This document shows positions 55,035 to 64,000 of a DNA stretch of 64,000 nt, in pieces. This stretch comes from Atherix ibis (taxonomy: Eukaryota > Arthropoda > Insecta > Diptera > Athericidae). The notes under the pieces were generated by a model, which was not told the DNA's origin, did not search any database, and saw nothing but the letters and a program-made list of their open reading frames with translations. The stretch is taken from contig CATQJD010000001.1 of the NCBI GenBank assembly GCA_958298945.1, forward strand, positions 2,232,770 to 2,296,769, read 5' to 3'. Positions within the stretch are counted from its first letter, which is position 1; each line of letters begins with the position of its first letter. The position numbers were made by a program, and so were the translations under genes.

Positions 55035-56110
55035 CCTGGTATGGCACGAGCTAAGATAAATTTTCATACGATTTTTCGCTAGCGAAATCGAAATCGGAAA
55101 ATTTAGCTCACGATTTCGCCGGGCAGTACGCAGCTCGAGAGTGAATCTACTGAAAAGTAGATGGCGGCATTGATGTCTCCACGAGATTTCACTTTGGTTT
55201 TCACTACAAATAAATGCACGGGACAATAATCAAAGATAAATGTTAGCTAAATTTTGACGTTTGTGTTTTTTTTATCGTAAAGGCCAGTATGCCGCTCGAG
55301 CTAAGATAAATTTGTAGTGATAACTTTCGTTGCACTACAAAAAAAAGTTGCAATGGACGAAAGTAGTCTAAATTTATACCTTATATTTCTCCCTAAATAT
55401 GTTGATAAAAAATTATACTTTAATGATTTATTTAAAAAATATTAAGCAACATTTGAAATTAAATATCCCATAATACCCCCTATAATACAAACAAATAAAG
55501 TTATTAACTTTAAATAATCAGGTAAACAAATTATATAAGGAACTGGAAAAATTAATCAATTTAATATACTTCCACCAATAACTGCTATAAATAATAATCC
55601 CATTATTCCCTTTAATATAATTCAACCCTCATCATTTAATAAATGTAAAGATATAACATTAAAATTTCCAGTCATTGTATAATAAACTAACCGAATTGAA
55701 TAACAAACAGTTAATCCTGTAGAAAAAAAATATAAGAAAAAACTAAATATATTTAAATAAGATAAAGATACAATTTCTAAAATCATATCCTTTGAATAAA
55801 ATCCAGCTACAAAAGCTATTCACTTCATTTATTTTTAAAATTACAACAAAACATCAACATCGAAATTGAAAAGTTCCGAAATGTCAAAATTTATCCCTAC
55901 ACAAAAACTTTTCACTCTCGTTTAGCTGCGCTAAATGGGAGAGTAGTGGAGATCGCGTTAAAATTTATCTTCGCTCCCCAAGTACCGCACTCGGAACTCA
56001 CTCAATAAGTGCCGTCAATGAGTTCCGTTTTTGTTACGTCTGACGGCTCTCAGTTCAGCATTATGTCGTATTACGAATGAGTGCCGTCTATGGACTTGAA
56101 TGACGGAACT
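55035..56110. repeat. MITE-like composite around the NUMT
   Basis: A motif (gagctaagataaatttt) occurs at 55,049 and 55,298 in direct orientation and inverted at about 55,950-55,970, each next to a ggyatgsc-type word. This suggests terminal repeats of a short unclassified element, duplicated or nested, into which mitochondrial DNA was inserted. Further down, repeated gtgccgtc/gttccg words (56,010-56,110) recur in the foldback at 57,062-57,297. Confidence 0.45.
55385..55828 (-). pseudogene. ND5: NUMT: nuclear copy of mitochondrial ND5 (3' part)
   Basis: On the minus strand, read with the invertebrate mitochondrial code (TGA Trp, ATA Met, AGA Ser), the frame gives FVAGFYSKDMILEIVSLSYL, FFLYFFSTGLTVCYSIRLVY, LLNDEGWIM, AVIGGSMLNWLIFPVPYMIC and LPDYLKLMTLFVCIMGG: subunit 5 of NADH dehydrogenase (complex I), distal membrane part. 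The frame is open for about 145 codons except one TAA near 55,460. With nuclear code TGA would stop it. The flanks are nuclear repeats, so this is a transferred piece, not the mitochondrial genome. Few lesions suggest a fairly recent transfer. Confidence 0.92.
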
Positions 56111-56330
56111 AACTGAACTCGAAATGAATTTAGTGCGAATGTATTGTAAATTTACATTTCTATTAGTTGTCAAATAACCAATTGTTAATTGAATGTTGCG
56201 GCGACTACAAGTTTTCCTCGTGCGTAAAATAAAGAAACGTAATAGTACATTATATTAATTAAACTATATTATTAGAATTAAAATATATAATAAATAATAT
56301 TATTAAAAGTAAAGTGTCCAAAAGAGCGTA

Positions 56331-56390
56331 CGATAGGGAAGTCGCGAACGAAATTAAAAGAATTTAATTTCGTTCGCGACTTCCCTATCG
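56331..56390. repeat. Perfect 28-bp inverted repeat
   Basis: Arms 56,331-56,358 and 56,363-56,390 are exact complements, loop 4 bp; part of the right arm (cgacttccctat) is repeated once more directly after it. Confidence 0.95.
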
Positions 56391-56399
56391 ACTTCCCTA

Positions 56400-57061
56400 T
56401 ATAAAAAAAAACAACCTAGAATTCACACTTGTTAATTTGCCTATACCGGTGCAAGGTAATATAATTGAAACCGACAATTCCATTGAATATCTTGAAAGTT
56501 TGGATAAAACAGAAGAAAGCTCCAGCACTCCACAAATACAACATTATTCCACTGTTATTTACATTTGATGGGAGGCAGGCAAATATTGGCTTCAAGGACC
56601 TGAATGTGTCAAAAATAATTAAGAGTAAGCATAATCTAAATTATTTTTACATCTATGATAACATAACTAATAACTATTTTTTAATATAGATTGTGCATTG
56701 GATAAATTTCCCTTCGTTAGGGAACATGATATTAATATAATTTTGAGCAGGTTTTTTTATACCACAAAAGAAAAAAAAAGAACAACATTGTGAACCAAAA
56801 AAAAGAAGAAAAAAAGAACAACATTGTGCAACTACTTCGGACACCGAATTGTTCGATGACATCGAGTTCTTAGAAATGAAATAGGTTTTAAGTTTTTTAT
56901 ATGGTTATATAGCTAGAAGAGGCTATTTTATTTAATTTTTAATTTTTTTTTATTAGAAGAGAATATTTTATTTAATTTTTTGTTATTAATTTTTTAATTT
57001 TATAAAAATATATTTGATTACAAAAAAAATTAAAAATATTTAACTATATGAAGAGTTCAGA
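56400..57061. other. AT-rich spacer
   Basis: Open frame 56,465-56,689 (74 codons) shows no motif I recognise. Two near-identical lines (aaagaacaacattgtg at 56,778 and 56,813) indicate a small duplication. Confidence 0.4.
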
Positions 57062-57297
57062 AACTGACGGCACTATGTTCCGTCATCTAATTACCAATTT
57101 GTTCAAGATGGGTTCAGAAAAAATTTGTTTGCTTTCATGGATGGGTGCACCCACACATGAAATTGCATGTATGGGTGCACCCATACATGAAAGCAAACAA
57201 ATTTTTCGAGTTCCGGCTTTTACAGACAAAAAACGAACAGTTTCTGAACCCATCTTGAACAAATTCGTAATTATCTGACGGAACAGAGTGCCGTTAA
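57062..57297. repeat. Foldback element, 236 bp
   Basis: Outer arms 57,062-57,120 and 57,241-57,297 pair with roughly six mismatches; inner arms around 57,121-57,153 and 57,171-57,204 pair on a gggtgcaccc core. The whole can fold as one long stem. A foldback MITE is likely. Open frames here (57,048-57,278) are read through the palindrome and not credible. Confidence 0.75.
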
Positions 57298-57568
57298 ATA
57301 GCTTAATTTTCGTAACTGGTGTTACTTGGGTCGAGCTGCATACCAGGCATAAGAGAAAAACAAATGATTTTTTGACATACGGTTGTCAAAAATATTTGAA
57401 TGCTTTGAAAGAAGTTGGAACGTGTGTGGCGTGGTTGGCCTGTGTGTGGACCCCTTTCCATATGTATTTTTATTATTTAATGAAATAGAAAAATTGTATA
57501 AATAGAAATGAATAAAGATTGGAATTACATTCGGATTGGAATTACACACTACTGCATGTATTAATATT

Positions 57569-58892
57569 AGGCGTTTTCCTTTGGACCAATTTTGCTAGTC
57601 CGGAGTAGTTGTAGCTGTCATCATCTAGTCCACCTCGAACGAACGACCACTTCGAACGGTGAGTTACGCATACAATTTACGTTAGGTGGATTCTAGTTGC
57701 TAAAGTGAAAAAACCCGATTTTTGCGGGTTTGTTGGTTATGTTGAAGTGTCATATTTTTGTTATGTTTACTTTATTCGTGCAGAAAAAGCGAAGAGAAGT
57801 GGAGTCAAATATTAATCGAGTGAGTTTTTACTTAAAAAATAATTGCAAATTTATAAACTGACTGCTTTACAGGTTGCTATGGAATTGTTTCACGTGCTGG
57901 AAGCTAGAGCAGATTTAATTTTATTGGATTCTTCAGTCAAGCGAGATATCACATTCTGATGATGATGTGCCTCTAGGTATTAAAAAAGGTAGAGTTGAAC
58001 ACGGATTCGGTATTCAAAAAACACTTCAGATTAAGCAGAGTTGTCGCCGAAAGGATTATGGGTATGTAGTTTTCATTATAAACACTAATTTAATGAATAA
58101 GTGTTGTAAATATCGCACTCTTTTAGCTGAATACAGTGTTTTTACACCGTCCAAGGCGTGGAGGACGTGCTGCAGTTAGTGCTGCTGTTGAAATATACAT
58201 CAAGTCGTGGTTTCTGGCAAATACTGAAATGTACCGACAAATTGGAACAGATTTAATGTAACAGAAAGCTCTGTCCATCGAACTTTATACCGCGTCGTGA
58301 AATGGCTTGTCGAAGTGAGTCCCAAGTACATAGGGTAGCCAACAGCATCCGAAATGTAAAATAACCAGATTGAATTCGCAGCTATGAAAGGTGTGCCAGA
58401 TGTTCTTGGGGCTATTCATGGTTCCCATATAAGGTCAATCCTCCTAAACGTGTCAAACAAGCATACTACAATAGGAAAAAATTTTGTAGTGTGCTTTTCC
58501 AGGGAATTGTAAACGCGGAGAAAAAATTTATAGATGTGTACTGTGGTGAACCTGGTCCATCAGAACTAATGCTTTTGTGTGAATTCATATTTATTATTAT
58601 AATAAACGCCTCCTCGGCTTACAAAAACAAAAGTATTTTTTTAAATATATATATTAAATATGTTAAGGCAATTTATTCAACGTTTAAATTAAATAATTTC
58701 AGTACAAAGTTTAAATTAAATAATTTAAACTTTCTCTGGAACACACCCATGCCACTTCACGTTGACAAGGACAACAAGTATTGTCAGATTGTTGCTGACT
58801 GTTTTGAGGTTATGTTTTACTAGAGTTTAGAATTTGGCTTTCCTTTGCTCATCTACTCCGGACTAGCAAAATTGGTCCAAAGGAAAACGCCT
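57569..58892 (+). mobile_element. PIF/Harbinger transposon with perfect 40-bp termini
   Basis: 1,324 bp. Left end 57,569-57,608 starts aggcgttttcctttggacca; right end 58,853-58,892 is its exact complement. Flanking 3-bp duplication ATT (57,566-57,568 and 58,893-58,895), the Harbinger target length though not the usual TWA. Contains transposase remnants. Shorter relatives in the window: 23,336-23,659, 60,585-62,474, 61,992-62,360 and the partial copy at 63,921. Confidence 0.93.
57880..58570 (+). pseudogene. Harbinger transposase remnant
   Basis: Plus-strand pieces: AVEIYIKSWFLANTEMYRQI, TESSVHRTLYRVVKWL (helix-turn-helix with VTESSVHR), FAAMKGVPDVLGAIHGSHI (the AIDGT(S)HI catalytic motif with Asp changed to His), then YYNRKKFCSVLFQGIVNAEK and KFIDVYCGEPGPS (second DDE motif, VxxGxPG). 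The third part is missing: after 58,570 the code becomes unrelated. One donor-like gtgagt at about 57,820 and an acceptor ttacag at 57,876 suggest an original intron. Confidence 0.85.
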
Positions 58893-58924
58893 ATTGATTT
58901 CACTGTCAATATAACTTAACCTTA

Positions 58925-59450
58925 TATTGACAATAAAAAAACTAAACAAAAAAATTGTGAATGATAAATTCCGATTAACACGGCTAGATGATGGCTTAGA
59001 TAAACTGGGAAGGAAAAATAACTCTTGACTTGAAAGTTATTTTCACTAAATTGAATTTGAAAAGATATTGAGGCCACTGACTGCATTTTCGACTCACAGG
59101 CGCCATTACCAATTTCAAAGGTTACCTTTTTATCTACAAATAGCCCTTAGTGCATGCTTTCAATAGTATGGTACTAGACTCCGAATCGTGCATTTGCTCA
59201 GACATACAAAACCCCAATGAAAACCTAGAACGCGTATTGGATGCTACTCAGAATATTGAATCCCGAAAAGGACACATAATCTCAACGAACGGAACAAAAA
59301 CGGATCCGTTTTTCTATGTGTACCTAGGACACATAATCTCAACGAATGGAACAAAAACGGATCCGAATAGGAATGTTATAAAATTATTATACCATTCCCA
59401 AAAACACTGATGAAGTGGAGGTTCGTGATTGTATAAAATATTTGTTTAAA
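58925..59450 (+). pseudogene. 412-like gypsy RT fragment
   Basis: KLNKKIVNDKFRLTRLDDG, LDKLGRKN, FEKILRPLTAFSTHRRHYQF, QRLPFYLQ, then NPNENLERV and GHIISTNGTKTDPN. The catalytic box is missing by deletion. A stretch of about 39 bp (59,269-59,308) is duplicated at 59,327-59,365, giving GHIISTNGTKTDP twice. Confidence 0.75.
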
Positions 59451-60584
59451 ATAAGTAAACTATTGTCCTACTTTCGGAATATTTTGTCTTAAATTTAAAA
59501 TATTGATATCTATCCGTAGTTGACTCCCTACTATATACAAAAATCGCAACTCGGAAGCTCTCCACAAACACCCAAACTATAACACCCGTTTTCTCAGAAC
59601 GAGGAACATAAATTAAAATAAAATATATCTACAGTAATAAAACTGTATGCAAACAATTTTGCATACCATTGTATTAGCGCCAATAAGTATCCTTTCAAAA
59701 TTGAAATTATAGCACGAATATTTAACGATTGGATTTATGAAAAACTGAAGCACATTTTTTTAATAAGTTTTCAAGAGACACCAGTAATAACACGAATAAC
59801 GTACAATCATTATGTCTTATAACTGCAAATAACACTATTTAAATAATTTATTTTACGTTTAAAAATTCGTACATTCTCTACACGAAAATTCACATCCGCA
59901 ATCCATATATACTCTGAACTTGTTGGAATAAGTGCACATGTCACCTAAATATAAATAATCGATACATTATATTGAATATACATAAGCATCCATTTCAAAA
60001 CTTTAAAAAAAGTATAGAAAACATGGCATGTATTAACATTTCAAATATAATTTTCTCGTTGAGAAATTTACAATTTGAAGCGCCATTCCCGAAACTTAAT
60101 TTTATCTATACTACAAAACAATATGAATAATAAATCAACATCCGGATAAATTTTTTGATGCGTCCTTATATATTTTCAAATCCATATGTTCATCCATGGA
60201 TAGGCATAAAAACATAAGCAGATACATTTAATTTTATGATTCAAAAGCATCCGACAAACCATCTATCAATAATGTAGTAAATATACATCATTATCTCTCA
60301 GAAAACCATTATTTCCAAAGAACCACAAAATTTCACACACTCACCTCACAATTCCTTCAATCAAAATTGGAAATCTGAGGCATTGCTATAAAATAACACA
60401 CGCAACAAAACGCCGACGAAATCAAACGACAACTAAAACCCCAGACAGAATATTTAAAAAGTTCAAACTCTATGGTGGGCCACATTTCCAACTGAAACTG
60501 TAAACAGCTGCAAATACTGACAAAAAAACGAATTTCGCCCGAATAAACAAATTAAATACAATTGTAATTGAATTTATTGCAGTA
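59451..60584. other. AT-rich stretch without recognisable content
   Basis: I see no gene motif, TIR or LTR here. It may be old transposon or host intergenic DNA. Confidence 0.4.
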
Positions 60585-60671
60585 GGAGTTGCGCCTACTA
60601 TTTATAGTAAGAGGATTTTAGTTCCCTGACTGGAAATAGATGGCTTAGTGGGTTCGTTTGTTATGTTGAAG

Positions 60672-61906
60672 CTTAGATCAAAGAATACCTGGATGGGCCC
60701 CTACCGTATATGTATACGCATTTTTGTGTCCAACTTATTGCCAAGCGGTGAGAAATGGCAAAAGCGGGATATTTTCGTGTATGTTTTTTTATGTAGACAT
60801 GCCACCCACTGCCATCTAGTTGTCGTAATACAAATTTATTGAATTCCTTCCGGAAATATCAATCAAATATAAAGCGCCTCAATTTTGTGGACATTAGGAG
60901 AGTTTCAAACGCGCCATTCTCAATGAAAGTAGTGACATACCGAAAACAGCGGGCTATTTTTAACATTTTTCAGTTGTTGTTTTTTTGCGGTTCGGAAAGT
61001 GTTTTTCAAAGTGTTATTTCCATCTTTTTAGAAGTATTTACGGAAAAGTAAGTATTTATACGAATTGTTATATTATTAATAAAAGTTAATACGAAGTTTT
61101 TATTTCAGGAAATGAAGTGTTTTGTGAGAAATTGCTTCTCATACGAAAAAATGAGGAAGCCGGGAATTTCTTTCTTTCGGTAAGTTGACATATTTATTTC
61201 TACAAAACAAAATAAGAAAAACTTTATTTGTGATGTGCCTAAATGGCTTTTAGTGATATCTTTTGTGTAAAAAGTGGTTAAAAAGTGAAAAGTTCGGCAT
61301 TGAATAAATGTAAACAAATCCGATGTTGACAGTTCAATGTTTACCATGAAATAGTATAGTGCCGGTGTATAGAAGGTGTGTGTAAGAAAGTTTAAGGGAC
61401 CGAATTTTTGTAATAGTGCCAAAAATACGTGAATTGCTATTATTTCCTAATTGTAAAAGTAAATGTTACGATTGTATATTTATATGCTAACTTTACAGGT
61501 TCCCACTAAATAAATGGTTACGGGAAAAGTGGATTGTGGCAGCAGCATCCGGTATTCCCAAGAATAAATAATATACAGTGAAATAAGTAAAATGAAAATA
61601 CATAATAAATAAGTAAATATTTAAAAAAAAAATACTGTGTTTTATTGCATATTTACAAAACTAATTCCATCAAACAACAAGACCCGCAATATTAAAAAAT
61701 CTGCTTCTTTACGAATATATGCTATCACATATGAAAAATGGTTTTAACCGAACCACTTCAATCGCATACTGAACTTTTAATTTGGCCCCCAATGGTTTAC
61801 GCCATTTCTGTTGTATTGCATGTGTGTGCGTTCTATGAATGCATTGCCAACAAAAGTTGGACAGAATTTTTGTGTAGAGGCCTATCCAGTACTTCTTTAA
61901 TCTAAG
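60672..61906 (+). mobile_element. P-superfamily-like element, copy 3, with THAP exons
   Basis: 1,235 bp, starts cttagatcaaagaatacctg, ends cagtacttctttaatctaag, flanked by a perfect 8-bp duplication TGTTGAAG (60,664-60,671 and 61,907-61,914). Same family as copy 1, but with an extra central part holding the start of a THAP-domain gene. Confidence 0.93.
61048..61571 (+). pseudogene. THAP-domain start of a P-like transposase, spliced exons
   Basis: A possible 5' intron (gtaagt at 61,048 to ttatttcag ending 61,108) precedes the start codon at 61,112. The exon reads MKCFVRNCFSYEKMRKPGIS then FFR and ends at 61,179 with a gtaagt donor. After an intron of about 319 bp (tttacag ending 61,498) the next exon reads FPLNKWLREKWIVAAASGIP and KNK, stop at 61,569. 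Joined across the Arg codon this gives the C-x4-C and RFP motif of THAP zinc fingers, used by P transposases to bind DNA. The second half of the finger (C-x2-H) and the whole catalytic part are absent. Related exons: 63,268-63,335 and a degraded one near 54,450. Confidence 0.8.
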
Positions 61907-61991
61907 TGTTGAAGAGTCATATATTTGTCAGTATTTTCTATGTGTGAATAAACTCAGTTTTTATTGTTTATGTGTGAGTAAACTCAGTATT

Positions 61992-62360
61992 AGCCGTATT
62001 CCAATGAACCAATTTTGCTACTCGCAAGTACTTGGGAGTAGATGCCCATAGGAACGCACAGTTTACTGACAGAAGTAAAATATAATCTCAAAATAGTCAA
62101 CAACAATACTGAGTTTACTCACACATAAACAATAAAAACTGAGTTTATTCACACATAAACAATACTGACAAAAATATGACTCTTCAACATAACCAACGAA
62201 CCCGCTAAGCCATCTATTGCCAGGTAGAAAACTACAATCCCCTTACCCTAAGGGGAGAAGTGCAACTACTAGCGCGAAATAATCATCTGTATGAGCAAGA
62301 GTAGCTGCGAGTGGCTAGACGTACTTGTGAGTAGCAAAATTTTCCAAATGGTATACAGCT
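61992..62360 (-). mobile_element. Harbinger MITE nested in another Harbinger MITE
   Basis: 369 bp, ends agccgtattccaatgaacca and, reading inward from the right, agctgtataccatttggaaa. Flanked by ATT (61,989-61,991 and 62,361-62,363), same target as the 57.6-kb element. Orientation is opposite to its host MITE, so gttatgttga blocks occur inverted on its two sides. Confidence 0.88.
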
Positions 62361-62474
62361 ATTGTTGTTGACTATTTTGAGGTTATATTTCCACTGCTGT
62401 CATTAAATTTTGCTTCTTTGGCCATGTACTCGCAACTACTCGGGAGTAGCAAAATTGGTCCAAGGAAGACAGCT

Positions 62475-62713
62475 AATATATTCAGTTAACTTATTTCTTT
62501 TTCAATTTCAGCTGCCAAGCTGACAAACATCACATCAAAACACTGAAATGTTTGGCAGTACTTGGACTGCAACCGTAAAAATAAAATAAGTTCTATTTCA
62601 ACCTTAGAAATAGACAATCAATTTTGTGCATTCAGCTAAGATTGTGAGGTTTTTCAAATTTTTAAAGATCAGACTATATGGAGTTTCAGTTTTAGTCGAA
62701 AATGTGTTCCTAC
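62475..62713. other. Short spacer between MITE and P-like copy 4
   Basis: No feature recognised. Begins at the MITE terminus and ends with gttcctac, the expected left target duplication of copy 4. Confidence 0.4.
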
Positions 62714-63830
62714 CTTAGATTAAAGAATACCTGGATTCGTTAGTCACTTAATTTAAAGAATACCTGGATAGGCCCGTACGTCAAATTACCAAAAGAAATT
62801 GCAATTCTTATATATTTTAGTGTATATTTGTTTATGTAGACATGACACCTACAACCATCTAGTTTTCGTAATAGAAATTTCTTGAATGGCAAAAGCATAA
62901 TTTATATTCATTTTAATTCACTTATTGGAATCAAAAGCACAATTTTAACACAACAATAGGCAATTTACATTTTTATACATCTTTGATACGAAATGGAATT
63001 CTATTTTAGGTTTATTATTCATTTCGTAAATACCAATAAAATATCAATTTTGTAGACTTTCGGAGAGTTTTAAAACGCGCCATTCTCCATGAAAGTTGTA
63101 ACATATCGAAATAATTAGCTTTTCTTGTTACTTTTCAAGTTGTTATTTTTGCGCATCGGAAAGTGGAAGTTAAAGTGTATTTTCACATTTATTTAGAAGT
63201 ATTTACGAAAAAGTAATATTTTATAAATATTTTTAATAAAATTATTACGAAGTTTTGATTTTAGAAAATGAAGTATTTTGTGAAGAATTGCTTTTCATAC
63301 AATGAAATGAGGAAGCCGGGAATTTCTTTCTTTCGGCAAGCTGACATCTTCATTTTTATTAAACAAAATAATAAAAGTTTAGTATGTGATGTGGCTAAAT
63401 GGCTTCTAGTAATTTATTTTGTCTAAAAAGTGGTCAAAAAGTGAAAAGTTCGGCATTCAATAAATGTAAATAAATGCGATGCTGACAATTCAATGTTTAC
63501 CAGAAAATAGTTCAGTGCCGGTGTATGTAAAGTGTGTGTAATAAAGCTTTAGGGAACGAATTTTCAGTATATTTTTCATTGCTGTTTTAATTTTGTTAAA
63601 ATAAATAAAATATATCCGGTAGGCTTTTATTGAAATAATTTTTTTTGAATTTGTGCTATCGCTTGCTCTATCAGACCATTTTGTAATGCATTTACTAAAT
63701 AATATTGTTTTCAATTTTTTTAGAATATTCATTAATAATTATTTAAGTACATTAAATATTTCATCTTGTAATTTAGTTTTAAAGTATTTGCTTTAATGTT
63801 ATATATGATTAATTTCTATACACGTATTAT
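62714..63830 (+). mobile_element. P-superfamily-like element, copy 4, 3' end lost
   Basis: Starts cttagattaaagaatacctg; a second terminus-like start occurs at 62,747 (cttaatttaaagaatacctg), so the end is doubled. It follows copy 3 and copy 1 to about 63,825 and then stops matching; no right terminus. A THAP exon lies at 63,268-63,335, where the first Cys became Tyr (MKYFVKNC) and the donor is gcaagc instead of gtaagt. Confidence 0.82.
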
Positions 63831-63920
63831 AAAGAATTTGATGTTTTTTTTTAAAATTTAATTTAAATGCACAATGCCTATTTAAACTACGATTTCCATT
63901 CACAAACACACATTTATATT

Positions 63921-64000
63921 AGGCGAATTCGATTGGACTAATTTTGCTACTGCTACTGTTGTGTAGCTGTCATCATCGACTGTACCTCGAACAAAACAGT
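63921..64000 (+). mobile_element. Left end of another Harbinger copy, cut by window edge
   Basis: Begins aggcgaattcgattggacta after ATT (63,918-63,920) and follows the 57,569 element into gtagctgtcatcatc and cctcgaac. Only 80 bp lie in the window. Confidence 0.85.

Larger units (their letters stand above)
60585..62474 (+). mobile_element. Harbinger MITE hosting two later insertions
   Basis: Family sequence appears in three parts: 60,585-60,671, 61,907-61,991 and 62,361-62,474. Part 1 matches the ggttatgttgaag block of the family; part 3 ends caaaattggtccaaggaaga then cagct, a family terminus. The left terminus is lost. It was hit by the P-like element (8-bp TSD) and by a second Harbinger MITE (ATT TSD). 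Confidence 0.8.

Noticed and set aside
55385..55828. Mitochondrial genome contamination
   Set aside because: Flanked on both sides by nuclear MITE-like sequence with the same motif and limited to part of ND5; a NUMT is the simpler reading.
1..64000. Host genes, tRNA or rRNA genes, CRISPR arrays, bacterial operons
   Set aside because: No supported candidate was seen. The content is eukaryotic transposons; absence of tRNA genes is by eye only and would need tRNAscan-SE to confirm.

Overview
The window looks like a block of transposable-element-packed, AT-rich heterochromatin from an insect nuclear genome. A fly is the best guess. This rests on a Jockey-clade LINE, an R1-clade LINE, a Himar1-like mariner, several Ty3/gypsy pol genes close to 412/mdg1 and to the CsRn1 clade, a Ty1/copia element, a P-superfamily element with a THAP exon, two PIF/Harbinger families, and a nuclear copy of insect mitochondrial ND5. 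I found no host protein gene, no RNA gene and no CRISPR array. Almost every coding stretch is a broken transposon gene; the mariner transposase comes closest to intact.

Layout. 1-3.5 kb: decayed CsRn1-like gypsy (+) carrying a piece of a 412-like gypsy (-). 3.54-12.29 kb: tandem array of a 2,220-bp unit in near-identical copies, with a 132-bp piece of the neighbouring gypsy as linker. 12.3-15.7 kb: another 412-like fragment (-) and a LINE fragment (+). 15.7-22.5 kb: almost complete but dead 412-like gypsy (+), its 3' end split by a P-like element with a perfect 8-bp target duplication. 22.5-30.2 kb: CsRn1-like LTR and pol pieces, a gypsy RT split by a Harbinger MITE, a second 412-like gypsy (-), and a SINE-like insert. 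30.5-33.5 kb: LINE RT scrap and a third 412-like gypsy (+). 33.5-39.2 kb: near full-length Jockey LINE (-) with target duplication, split by the mariner. 39.2-45.8 kb: copia element (+) split by a 5'-truncated R1-clade LINE with a 16-bp target duplication. 45.8-52.6 kb: gypsy scraps, a Harbinger element (-), LINE and Mag-like gypsy scraps, a deleted Tc1/mariner-type element, and an unclassified repeat. 53.5-56.1 kb: P-like copy (-), a MITE-like composite, and the ND5 NUMT. 56.3-64 kb: foldbacks, a Harbinger element with 40-bp inverted termini, gypsy RT, nested Harbinger MITEs hosting a THAP-carrying P-like element, a fourth P-like copy, and the start of another Harbinger copy at the window edge.

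The elements do not work together as a pathway. What links them is nesting, which gives relative ages: gypsy before P-like element, Jockey before mariner, copia before R1 LINE, Harbinger MITE before both a second MITE and a P-like element. Two patterns cut across families. Many short, near-perfect inverted duplications sit inside dead coding frames, which suggests templated snap-back repair or an assembly artefact. The 2.2-kb array captured a piece of adjacent gypsy in inverted orientation.
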